Shown: piece by piece, positions 1-6,403 of the stretch
Layout of the letters: every line of letters starts with the position of its first letter
How positions within the stretch are numbered: the first letter of the stretch is position 1
Assembly: GCA_937891875.1 (NCBI GenBank)
Contig: CALATR010000952.1
Location: forward strand, 1-7,572
DNA length: 7,572 nt
Direction: 5' to 3'
DNA from: an uncultured Pseudomonadota bacterium
Lineage (GTDB): Bacteria > Myxococcota_A > UBA796 > GCA-2862545
Translations under genes and position numbers: made by a program
Notes under the pieces: model-generated
Told to the model about the DNA's origin: nothing
The model's input: only the letters and a program-made list of their open reading frames with translations
Databases searched by the model: none

Positions 1-20
1 CTCGACGCCATAAAAAGCAT
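1..20 (-). CDS. Possible start of a further operon gene, cut by the window edge
   Basis: Reading leftwards after the stop of the two-PAS gene, the minus strand shows a GGAGGG Shine-Dalgarno-like sequence (positions 29 to 24), then ATG at 20-18 and a second in-frame ATG at 11-9. Only about six residues (MLFMAS) are visible, so no function can be given. The 16-base gap from the previous stop, the SD-like sequence and the shared strand suggest a third gene of the signalling operon. By operon logic a response regulator or a histidine kinase would be the obvious guess, but nothing in the visible residues shows it. Confidence 0.3.
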
Positions 21-36
21 CGACCCTCCAGTCATC

Positions 37-942
37 TCACCGACCTTTAACACCATCGCCAAAGAGCTGGCGCTCCATCACGCGCCGGCGCTGCACCGAC
101 AGCCACTGCTCGTGCACGTCCCGCACCGACACCATCGCGAACAGCGCCCCACCGACCCGCACCGCGCTGGCCGACAGCTCGACCCGCCGCTGCTCGTCGT
201 TGGGCCGCAACAGCGACACGGCCAGGGGGCCACCGCGACCCTGGTGCAGGGCCTGGCGCAGCGTCGCCGAGACCGCCCAGCGATGATCATGAGGGAACAA
301 GGCCCGGATCCGCGATCCGACCAGATCCTCCGGGCTGACCCCGGTCAGGCGGACGAACGCGGGGTTGATCTCCTGGAGCGTCAGCGTGGGCCCGTCGAGC
401 AGGGCGATCCCGTCGACCGAGGCCTCGAAGAGCGAGCGAAAGCGCGCCTCGGACGTGCGGAGGGCGTCCTCGGCCAGGTGCTGCTGGGTGACGTCGGCGA
501 ACGCGACGAAGATGGTCGCCTCGCCGTCCAGCTCGAGGGGGCCGGCGTGGGCGCGCACCCACACGTCTCGATCGGGCACATCGAGCTTGAACAGGACCCG
601 AACCTGACGGCGCTGCACCTGCACCACGTCCAGGTTCGCCCGCAGGGGCGCGTGGGAGATCGGCGAGACCAGGGCGGTGAACGTACGCCCGACCAGCTTG
701 TCCCTGGACTTGCCGAGCAGCTCCTCCGCGGGCCCGTTCACCTGGGCGATCCGCATGTCCGACTCGAGGCGCATGAGCGCGACCGGAGCCGACTCGAACA
801 GCTCCCGGTAGCGGTCGCGCGACTGGGAGAGCGCCGCGTACGCCTCTCGAAGCTCGGCGTTCTGGGCCTCGAACTCGGCCTCGTACTCGATCAGCCGATG
901 CCGGGTTTCGTCGGGGTCCTTCGGTGGCTCCACGTCGCTCAC
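37..942 (-). CDS. Two-PAS-domain sensor protein without output domain
   Basis: A 301-residue cytoplasmic protein with no signal peptide or membrane segment. Residues about 12-44 are a charged helix (EFEAQNAELREAYAALSQS) of the kind that precedes PAS domains in sensors encoded next to CheB-CheR fusions. PAS 1 spans about 45-153 (YRELFESAPVALMRLE to the end motif FVAFADVTQQ). PAS 2 spans about 166-278 (FRSLFEASVDGIALLDG to MVSVRDVHEQ). The last 23 residues (SVQRRRVMERQLF) resemble the linker that leads into a histidine-kinase dimerisation helix, but the frame stops there, so no kinase, GGDEF or DNA-binding domain is present. The GTG start at 942 is chosen because it overlaps the upstream stop in GTGA and has a strong AGGAGGAG five bases upstream; an open extension to 1083 lies inside the upstream gene and has no PAS homology. 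The ligand is unknown. It probably passes a PAS-sensed signal to, or from, the CheB-CheR partner. Confidence 0.88.
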   Translation of the reverse strand: MSDVEPPKDPDETRHRLIEYEAEFEAQNAELREAYAALSQSRDRYRELFESAPVALMRLESDMRIAQVNGPAEELLGKSRDKLVGRTFTALVSPISHAPLRANLDVVQVQRRQVRVLFKLDVPDRDVWVRAHAGPLELDGEATIFVAFADVTQQHLAEDALRTSEARFRSLFEASVDGIALLDGPTLTLQEINPAFVRLTGVSPEDLVGSRIRALFPHDHRWAVSATLRQALHQGRGGPLAVSLLRPNDEQRRVELSASAVRVGGALFAMVSVRDVHEQWLSVQRRRVMERQLFGDGVKGR

Positions 943-3818
943 CCGGGCTCCTCCTGCGCATCCACCAGCCGCTGGGCCAGGCGGCGCACGGTGACATCCT
1001 GGTGGCTGACCACCGCTCCGCCGTGGGACTGCAGCGGGGCCACGCGGAGCACGTACCAGCGCTCCTCGGTGGGGCTGTGGCACGGGTACTCGAGGGTGAA
1101 GGAGCGCAGCTCGCCGGAGAGCACCTTCGACACGCCCTCGATCGCGCGCGCCGCATGCTCGTCTCCCGCGTCCCGCGCCGGCAGGGTCGAGCCCAGGTAG
1201 CTGGCGCCGATCCCCACGTTGTCTCCGTCGCCGGCCCCGTTGGCGATCGCGAAGCGGCGCCAGGCCTGGTTGACGAAGCGGATGATGCCGTCCTCGTCGA
1301 CCACCGCGATGTGCCCGGGCAGCCCGTCGAGCACCTCCGCGTGGGTCTGCTCGGCCGTGCGCAGCCGGGAGATGTCGACGAAGTTCAGCACCACGCCGAT
1401 CCGCTTTCCGTCACCGTCGACGTAGGCCGAGACCCGGCACAGCACCGAGGCGCCGTCGTCGAGGCGCACCTCGTGCTCCACCACGTTGCCCTCGGCGAGG
1501 ACCCGACGGGCCTCCGCATGCAGATCGATCCCCGGGAGGTGGCGGGCGAAGTGCGAGATCGGACGATCGAGGTCACGCGGGAGCAGCGGCAGCACATGGG
1601 CCGCGGCCGTGGTGAAGCGGCGGACCCGCAGGTCATCGTCCAGGAAGATCGTTCCGATCGCCGTGCTCTGGAACAGGTTGTCCATGTCGGCGTTCATGTC
1701 CGACAGCTCGCGGATCTTGTTCTGGTACTCGGCGTTGACCGTGTGCAGCTCCTCGTTGACCGACTGCAGCTCCTCGTTGGTGCTCTGGAGCTCCTCGTTG
1801 GCCGACAGCAGCTCCTCGTTGGTCGCCTGGAGCTCCTCGTTGCTGGACTCGAGCTCCTCGATCGTCGCCTGCAGGCGGGCCTGGGTGCGCGCGAGCCCGT
1901 CCTCGAGGAAGCGGATCCGGTCCTGGGCGATCTCGTCGAGATCGGCGGTGTGTACGTCGGAGCCGGGCTCGGTGATGGCGAGGTGCAGGGGACGCTCGAA
2001 GATGACGAGCAGTCGCCGGGACACGCCGACCTGCTGGCGGAGCGGTCGGACCCGCACGTCGGCCAGCGGCAGCTGGGACTCGGGCCACAGCCGCAGCGAC
2101 GGGATCAGCACGTCCTCCTGGGAGTCGAGCGCCCGGTGGACCGACGCGCCGATCGCGGCGGCAGCCGCGCGGGGGAGGACCGTGGCGATCTGCAGGGAGG
2201 CGGGACCGGGGGAGAGCCGGATCACGTCGGAGGCACTGGAGAAGACGTGGATGAGGCGGAGATCGTCGTCGATGAGCAGCGCCGGGGGCACGTAGCCCTC
2301 GATGAGCGCCGTCCGGGCGCGATCGACCAGGGGATCGGTCCGGTCGGTCGAGGCATCGCCGCGACGCGGGGTCCAGGAGCGGCGGGGCGACATGACGCCC
2401 GTGGGCAGCATGCGTCCGCGGGAGCGGTAGATCCGCAGACGCCGGTCGAGGATCTCGAAGTGGTCGACCAGCTCGCCGACGGTCTCGCTGGAGCCGAGCA
2501 CCAAGGTCGCGCCCGGGTGCAGCGCGAAGGACAGGCGGCGCAGGAGCTGCTGCTGGGCGCGCGGCTCCAGGTAGATGAGCAGGTTGCGACACAAGACGAG
2601 GTCCATCCGCGTGAGCGGCGGGTCGCTCAGGGCATTGTGACGCGCGAACACCACCGTCTCGCGGATGCTGCGCTGTATGGCGAACACGTCGTCGGTGCGG
2701 GTGAAGTAGCGAGCCACGAGGCTGTCGGGGATCTCGCTGACCATGGTGGAGGTGAAGACACCGCTGCCCGCCTCCCCCACCGCGTCCTCGTCCACGTCGG
2801 TGGCGAAGATCTTCACCTGCAGGCCGTGCAGCCCCTGCGCATCGATGGCCTCACGCACCAGCAGGGCCAGGGAGTAGGCCTCCTCGCCGGTGGCACACCC
2901 GACCGACCAGATCCGCAGCGAGCCCTCGCCATCCCGGGCGTTCCGCACCAGGTCGGGAACGACTTCTTCGCGTAGATGCTCGAATACTGGCGCATCCCTG
3001 AAGAAGCGCGTGACGTTGATCAGCAGCTCCCGCTGCAGCGTCCGGGCCTCCCGCGCGTCGTCGGCGAGACGCTCGGCGTACTGGGCGAGGGTGCTGACCG
3101 GGGCAATGCGCATGCGGCGCTCGATGCGGCGCAGGAGGGTGGAGCGCTTGTAGTCGGAGAAGTCGACCCCGGCGTGCTTGGCGACCGCCCAGAGGATGGC
3201 GTCGAGCGCATCGGGATCCGCCGGCTCCTCCGAGTTCGGGGACGCCGCGGCCACCGGCGGCGCGGTCAGCGCAGCGCAGACCTTCTGGAGCAGCTCCTCG
3301 GGAGGCGCCACGAAGTCGACGAGGCCGGTGGCGATCGCGTTGCCGGGCATGCCGTCGAACTGGGCCGTGCCGGGCTCCTGCGCCGCGACCAGCCCGCCCG
3401 CGGCCTTGATGTCCCGCAGCCCCGCGGTCCCGTCCCGGCCCAGCCCGGAGAGCACGACCACCGCGGCGTTCGCGCCGTGGGCCGCTGCGAGGGAGGAGAA
3501 GAAGCGGTCGATGGGCAGGTGCAGGCTGCCGTCGTCCTGGCGCGGCGTCAGGCGCAGGGCGCCGTCGTGCATCTCCATGTCGAAGCCGGGCGGCAGCAGG
3601 TAGGCGTGTCCGTCCAGCAGCCGCTGCCCGTCCTCCGCTGCGTGCATGGTGACCGGCGTGTGCCGGGACAGCAGCTCCGGCATGAGCGACTTGTGGTGGG
3701 GCGACAGGTGCTGGACCACGACGTAGGTGAAGGGGTCCTTGGCGCTGGCCGAAGAGAAGAACCGTCGCAGCGCGTCGAGACCACCTGCAGACGCGCCGAT
3801 GGCGATGACGTGTTGCAC
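939..3818 (-). CDS. CheB-CheR-PAS fusion: chemotaxis-type methylesterase/methyltransferase
   Basis: A 959-residue multidomain cytoplasmic protein. Residues 2-184 are a CheB methylesterase domain with the expected triad: Ser10 in GASAGG, His37 in VVQHLSP and Asp129 in GLGRDGTAGL. There is no receiver domain before it. Residues about 203-467 are CheR: the helical N-domain, NVTRFFRD (268-275), the SAM-binding stretch SVGCATGEEAYSLAL (305-319) and CRNLLIYL (410-417). A PAS-like region (about 505-608) precedes a coiled coil (about 628-714) of NEELQ heptads. A PAS_10-like domain (about 715-818) and a C-terminal PAS (about 828-944) follow. Such fusions usually carry or adjoin a histidine kinase; none is present here. 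Known CheR and CheB methylate and demethylate glutamates of receptors; no receptor is in the window. The GTG at 3818 is preferred because GGGAG lies four bases upstream; a GTG at 3836 adds six residues but lacks an SD. Confidence 0.95.
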   Translation of the reverse strand: MQHVIAIGASAGGLDALRRFFSSASAKDPFTYVVVQHLSPHHKSLMPELLSRHTPVTMHAAEDGQRLLDGHAYLLPPGFDMEMHDGALRLTPRQDDGSLHLPIDRFFSSLAAAHGANAAVVVLSGLGRDGTAGLRDIKAAGGLVAAQEPGTAQFDGMPGNAIATGLVDFVAPPEELLQKVCAALTAPPVAAASPNSEEPADPDALDAILWAVAKHAGVDFSDYKRSTLLRRIERRMRIAPVSTLAQYAERLADDAREARTLQRELLINVTRFFRDAPVFEHLREEVVPDLVRNARDGEGSLRIWSVGCATGEEAYSLALLVREAIDAQGLHGLQVKIFATDVDEDAVGEAGSGVFTSTMVSEIPDSLVARYFTRTDDVFAIQRSIRETVVFARHNALSDPPLTRMDLVLCRNLLIYLEPRAQQQLLRRLSFALHPGATLVLGSSETVGELVDHFEILDRRLRIYRSRGRMLPTGVMSPRRSWTPRRGDASTDRTDPLVDRARTALIEGYVPPALLIDDDLRLIHVFSSASDVIRLSPGPASLQIATVLPRAAAAAIGASVHRALDSQEDVLIPSLRLWPESQLPLADVRVRPLRQQVGVSRRLLVIFERPLHLAITEPGSDVHTADLDEIAQDRIRFLEDGLARTQARLQATIEELESSNEELQATNEELLSANEELQSTNEELQSVNEELHTVNAEYQNKIRELSDMNADMDNLFQSTAIGTIFLDDDLRVRRFTTAAAHVLPLLPRDLDRPISHFARHLPGIDLHAEARRVLAEGNVVEHEVRLDDGASVLCRVSAYVDGDGKRIGVVLNFVDISRLRTAEQTHAEVLDGLPGHIAVVDEDGIIRFVNQAWRRFAIANGAGDGDNVGIGASYLGSTLPARDAGDEHAARAIEGVSKVLSGELRSFTLEYPCHSPTEERWYVLRVAPLQSHGGAVVSHQDVTVRRLAQRLVDAQEEPG
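948..955 (-). promoter_or_regulatory. Shine-Dalgarno site of the two-PAS gene
   Basis: AGGAGGAG on the minus strand, five bases before the GTG at 942 and inside the last codons of the cheB-cheR gene. Together with the GTGA stop/start overlap (942-939) it fixes the start of the PAS gene and points to translational coupling of the two proteins. Confidence 0.8.
1747..1863 (-). repeat. In-gene 21-bp repeat encoding NEELQ coiled-coil heptads
   Basis: On the plus strand the core agctcctcg recurs at 1747, 1768, 1789, 1810, 1831 and 1852, exactly 21 bases apart. The minus-strand reading gives seven-residue units of the type NEELQST, residues about 654-692 of the CheB-CheR protein. The period equals two turns of a coiled coil, so this is a dimerisation or signal-transmission helix between the PAS modules. 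The near-identical units could expand or contract by slippage without breaking the frame. Confidence 0.9.
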
Positions 3819-3823
3819 ACAAC

Positions 3824-3840
3824 TCCCGTTAGACACGGGA
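3824..3840 (-). promoter_or_regulatory. Perfect dyad over the cheB-cheR translation start
   Basis: TCCCGT (3824-3829) and ACGGGA (3835-3840) form a perfect 6-bp inverted repeat around a 5-base centre. On the cheB-cheR transcript it can fold into a hairpin whose 3' arm contains most of the GGGAG ribosome site of the GTG at 3818; the alternative GTG at 3836 lies partly in the 5' arm. It could therefore limit translation, or be a protein operator on DNA. The symmetry is seen; the role is inferred. Confidence 0.45.
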
Positions 3841-3904
3841 CGGTAGCATGCAAGCGCCCGTCCGCTCCCCCTGCCGTCCTCTCACGCGAGGCGGCTCACA
3901 CGCT

Positions 3905-3909
3905 GGAGG
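3905..3909 (+). promoter_or_regulatory. galE: Ribosome binding site of galE deciding a TTG start
   Basis: GGAGG ends five bases before TTG at 3915, and the first residues from that TTG (MAKVLVPGGAGYIG) match the normal N-terminus of the epimerase family. No ATG or GTG lies in frame at a suitable place, so TTG is the supported start. Confidence 0.8.
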
Positions 3910-3914
3910 CATTC

Positions 3915-4889
3915 TTGGCCAAGGTCCTGGTTCCTGGAGGCGCCGGATACATCGGCAGCCACGTGGTCCGCGCCCTGCTCGGCGCCGGTCATGACGTGGT
4001 CGTGCTGGACAACCTCTCGACCGGGTTCCGCCAGGCGGTACACCGCGACGCGCGCCTCGAGGTCATGGACCTGGCCGACCGCGAGTCGGTGGCTGCGCTC
4101 CTGGATCGGGAGCGCTTCGACGCGGCGGTGCACTTCGCCGCAAGCATCGTCGTGCCCGAGTCTGTCGCCGATCCCTTGAAGTACTACATGAACAACACGG
4201 TCAACACGACCGCACTCATCGAGGGGCTGGTCCGCACCGGCGTCGAGGCGGTCATCTTCAGCAGCACGGCCGCGGTCTACGGCATGCCGGCGGGCGGCGT
4301 CGCCAGCGAGGACACGCCGACCGCCCCGATCAACCCCTACGGCCGCTCCAAGCTCATGAGCGAGTGGGTGCTCGAGGACACCGCCGCCGCCACCGCCCTT
4401 CGCTACGTCGCCCTGCGCTACTTCAACGTCGCCGGCGCTGCCCTGGACAACACCATCGGCCAGCGCACCCCCGCCGCGACCCACCTCATCAAGGTCGCCG
4501 CCCAGGCCGCCCTGGGTCGCCGGGACAGCCTGTCCATCTTCGGCACCGACTACGACACCCCCGACGGCAGCGGCGTCCGCGACTACATCCACGTCGAGGA
4601 CCTCGCCCGCGCCCACGTCGACGCCCTGACCCACCTGCTCGCTGGCGGCGACAGCAAGGTCCTGAACTGCGGCTATGGCCACGGCGCGTCGGTCCGCGAG
4701 GTGCTGGACACGATGAAGCGGGTCACCGGCGTCGACTTCCCCGTGGTCGAGGCGCCGCGCCGGGCGGGCGATCCCCCCACCCTCATCGCCGACGCCCGCC
4801 GGATCCGCGACGAGCTGGGCTGGACCCCACAGCAGGACGACCTCGAGCTGATCTGCCGCACCGCTCACGCCTGGGAAGCCACCCTCTGA
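3915..4889 (+). CDS. galE: UDP-glucose 4-epimerase
   Basis: A 324-residue cytoplasmic extended short-chain dehydrogenase/reductase that interconverts UDP-glucose and UDP-galactose with bound NAD, feeding galactose metabolism and surface polysaccharide synthesis. Visible: the NAD-binding GGAGYIG at residues 8-14, VVLDNLSTG after the second strand, HFAAS, the active-site region FSSTAAVYG with Thr118 at the place of the catalytic Ser of E. coli GalE, Tyr142 and Lys146 of the YxxxK pair (NPYGRSKL), LRYFNVAGA, and TPDGSGVRDYIHVEDLA, all typical of GalE. Length is close to the usual 330-340. Translation starts at TTG with a good GGAGG. The stop overlaps the start of the RluA-family gene (TGATG), so the two are very likely cotranscribed and coupled. 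A related activity on UDP-GlcNAc or another UDP-sugar cannot be excluded from sequence alone. Confidence 0.92.
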   Translation: MAKVLVPGGAGYIGSHVVRALLGAGHDVVVLDNLSTGFRQAVHRDARLEVMDLADRESVAALLDRERFDAAVHFAASIVVPESVADPLKYYMNNTVNTTALIEGLVRTGVEAVIFSSTAAVYGMPAGGVASEDTPTAPINPYGRSKLMSEWVLEDTAAATALRYVALRYFNVAGAALDNTIGQRTPAATHLIKVAAQAALGRRDSLSIFGTDYDTPDGSGVRDYIHVEDLARAHVDALTHLLAGGDSKVLNCGYGHGASVREVLDTMKRVTGVDFPVVEAPRRAGDPPTLIADARRIRDELGWTPQQDDLELICRTAHAWEATL

Positions 4890-5797
4890 TGTCCGCCGAC
4901 GACGACCGCCCCCTGGCCCGGATCGTCGTGCCCGAGGGCGCCCACGAGCGGGTGGATGCCTTCGCCGCCGCGAGCCTGCCCACCTGGCTCCCCAGCCGAA
5001 ACCGGGCGAAGAAGGCGCTGAAGTCGGGCCTGCTGCTCCTCGACGACGAGGAGGTGGAGACCAGCCGATTCGTGCGTCCGGGCCAGGTCCTCACCCTGTA
5101 CGCCGACGCGAGCCTGCTGCCCGAGCCGCTGCTCCGCGACATCGAGGTCGTCTACGAGGACGAGGTCATGGCGGTCGTCGTCAAGCCCCCCGGCCTGCTC
5201 ACGAACGGCAGCCGCTACGCCACCCTCGAGCGCGCCCTGCCCCACAACCTGACTCCGTCCAATGCCCCCGACGCCATGCCCGCGCCCGCCCCGGTCCACC
5301 GCCTCGACCGCTCCACCACGGGCCTCGTCGTCTGCGCCAAGGCCCACGCCGCCCAGGTCTTCCTGGGGCAGGCCTTCCAGGAGCGCCGGGTCGACAAGCG
5401 CTACCGGGCCATCGTCGCGGGACGGCTCGAGGGCAGCCACGAGGTCTGCGAGCCCATCGACGGACGGCAGGCGCACAGCACGATCACCGCGGTCGAGCAC
5501 ACGCCGTCCCTGCACGTCGGCTGGCTGACCACGGTCGAGCTCGTGCCCCACACCGGTCGCACGCACCAGCTACGCCGCCACTGCACCCACCTGGGCCACC
5601 CGATCCTCGGCGAGCGCCTCTACCCGGGGGGTCAGAAGATCCTCAAGGGCGCGGGCCTGTTCCTGGCGGCGGTCGCCCTGCGGGTGCCCCACCCCGACGG
5701 TCAGGTGCTGGACCTGCAGATCGAGGAGCCCGCCAAGCACCGGACCTTCCGAGCACGCGAGGCTCGCCGGCACGCGCGCCACGAGCAGACGACGTAG
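4889..5797 (+). CDS. RluA-family RNA pseudouridine synthase
   Basis: A 302-residue cytoplasmic enzyme that would convert uridine to pseudouridine in rRNA or tRNA. An S4-like RNA-binding domain is visible at about residues 19-71 (ERVDAFAAASL to VRPGQVLTLY). The catalytic domain follows: VYEDEVMAVVVKPPGLLTN, the catalytic motif HRLDRSTTGLVV with Asp140, KRYRAIVAG, HTGRTHQLRRH (221-231) and HPILGERLYPGG. The RluA class is clear, but which site it modifies (RluC/RluD-type 23S rRNA sites or another) is not. The ATG at 4889 shares its A with the last base of the galE stop, so translation is probably coupled to galE. The C-terminal tail is short and basic (REARRHARHEQTT) and may help RNA binding. 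Confidence 0.93.
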   Translation: MSADDDRPLARIVVPEGAHERVDAFAAASLPTWLPSRNRAKKALKSGLLLLDDEEVETSRFVRPGQVLTLYADASLLPEPLLRDIEVVYEDEVMAVVVKPPGLLTNGSRYATLERALPHNLTPSNAPDAMPAPAPVHRLDRSTTGLVVCAKAHAAQVFLGQAFQERRVDKRYRAIVAGRLEGSHEVCEPIDGRQAHSTITAVEHTPSLHVGWLTTVELVPHTGRTHQLRRHCTHLGHPILGERLYPGGQKILKGAGLFLAAVALRVPHPDGQVLDLQIEEPAKHRTFRAREARRHARHEQTT

Positions 5798-5882
5798 CGA
5801 AGCTCGCGGGGAACAGGCTGTCTCCTCTGCGGGTCGTGCCGTCGCTGCTCGACGTGGTACGCACACGAGCGAAGGAGAACTC
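5798..5882 (+). other. Intergenic leader of the cytochrome genes
   Basis: This 85-base gap separates the galE operon from the cytochrome genes. A tiny hairpin GCGA-agc-TCGC (5797-5807) lies over the stop codon, and a 5-bp inverted repeat GCTCG/CGAGC (5847-5851 and 5866-5870) lies just before the AAGGAG ribosome site at 5872-5877. Neither hairpin has a T-run, so neither is a convincing terminator, and I cannot point to a promoter. Read-through from galE-rluA therefore remains possible. Confidence 0.4.
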
Positions 5883-6380
5883 ATGACCCGCACGCTGACC
5901 TACGCGGCCCTGGTGACCATCCTGGCCGTGCCCGCCCTCTCCGGAAAGAAGGACAAGGACGCCGAGGCCGCGCCGGCCATGGACCCGGCCAGCGCCGAGG
6001 CCGTCGTCGAGTACCGCCACAACCTGTTCGAGAGCATGGGCAAGCACATGAAGCTGTCCAGCTACATCGTCAAGGGCAAGGTCGACGCCAAGGGCGACAT
6101 GCTGCTGCACGCCCAGGCCCTGCACGGCGCCTCGATGTCCATCCCCAACCTCTTCCCCGCCGGCACCGGCCCCGACGCCTTCCCCAAGACCGAGGCCCTG
6201 CCCTCGATCTGGGAGGACTCCGCCGGCTTCGCCCAGGCCGCCAAGAACTTCCAGGACGCCAGCGCCAAGCTGGTCGAGGTGGCCCAGGCCGGCGATCTCG
6301 AAGGCTTCAAGGCCCAGTTTGGCCAGGTTGGCAAGACCTGCGGCGGCTGCCACGACAGCTTCCGCAAGGACGACGACTGA
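5883..6380 (+). CDS. Cytochrome c'-like (class II) monoheme cytochrome
   Basis: A 165-residue exported protein. Residues 1-20 form a signal peptide (MTRTLTYAALVTILAVPALS, A-x-S before the likely cut), followed by a charged low-complexity linker (21-35). The mature part looks like the four-helix cytochrome c' / c-556 family: helix 1 has EYRHNLFESMGKHMK, and the single heme site CGGCH sits at residues 153-157 near the C-terminus, as is normal for class II cytochromes. His157 is the axial ligand. Met52 or Met56 in helix 1 could be a sixth ligand (c-556 type, electron transfer); without one the heme would be five-coordinate (c' type, binding NO or CO). Start is ATG with AAGGAG five bases upstream. 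It lies 23 bases before a diheme cytochrome, so the two are probably one transcript. Function beyond periplasmic heme chemistry is not settled. Confidence 0.88.
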   Translation: MTRTLTYAALVTILAVPALSGKKDKDAEAAPAMDPASAEAVVEYRHNLFESMGKHMKLSSYIVKGKVDAKGDMLLHAQALHGASMSIPNLFPAGTGPDAFPKTEALPSIWEDSAGFAQAAKNFQDASAKLVEVAQAGDLEGFKAQFGQVGKTCGGCHDSFRKDDD

Positions 6381-6403
6381 TCCTGCGCGCACGTCCCGGG
6401 GGC

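Larger units (their letters stand above)
3819..3914. other. Divergent intergenic region between cheB-cheR and galE
   Basis: The 96 bases must hold the 5' regions of both divergent operons. Apart from the inverted repeat at 3824-3840 and the galE ribosome site at 3905-3909, I find no convincing -35/-10 pair on either strand. The sequence is GC-rich, so promoters may use weak or non-sigma-70 elements. Confidence 0.5.

Noticed and set aside
943..1083. 47-residue N-terminal extension of the two-PAS protein
   Set aside because: It lies wholly within the cheB-cheR coding region, is Pro/Gly/Arg-rich and lacks an SD as good as that before the GTG at 942.
112..1200. 362-residue plus-strand open frame opposite the PAS gene
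   Set aside because: Antisense shadow with His/Arg/Gly-rich composition and no domain motif.
924..2975. 683-residue plus-strand open frame opposite cheB-cheR
   Set aside because: It is antisense to a gene with clear CheB, CheR and PAS motifs. Its leucine-rich repeat text is only the mirror of the NEELQ heptads, and long antisense frames are expected at this GC content.
2976..3914. N-terminal extension of galE upstream of the TTG
   Set aside because: It is antisense to cheB-cheR and unlike any epimerase; the Rossmann motif begins right after the TTG at 3915.
3819..3914. Sigma-70 promoters for the divergent operons
   Set aside because: No hexamer pair with a 16-18 base spacer was convincing on either strand.
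3882..4868. 328-residue minus-strand open frame opposite galE
   Set aside because: Val/Gly/Ala/Asp-rich antisense shadow; galE motifs on the plus strand are unmistakable.
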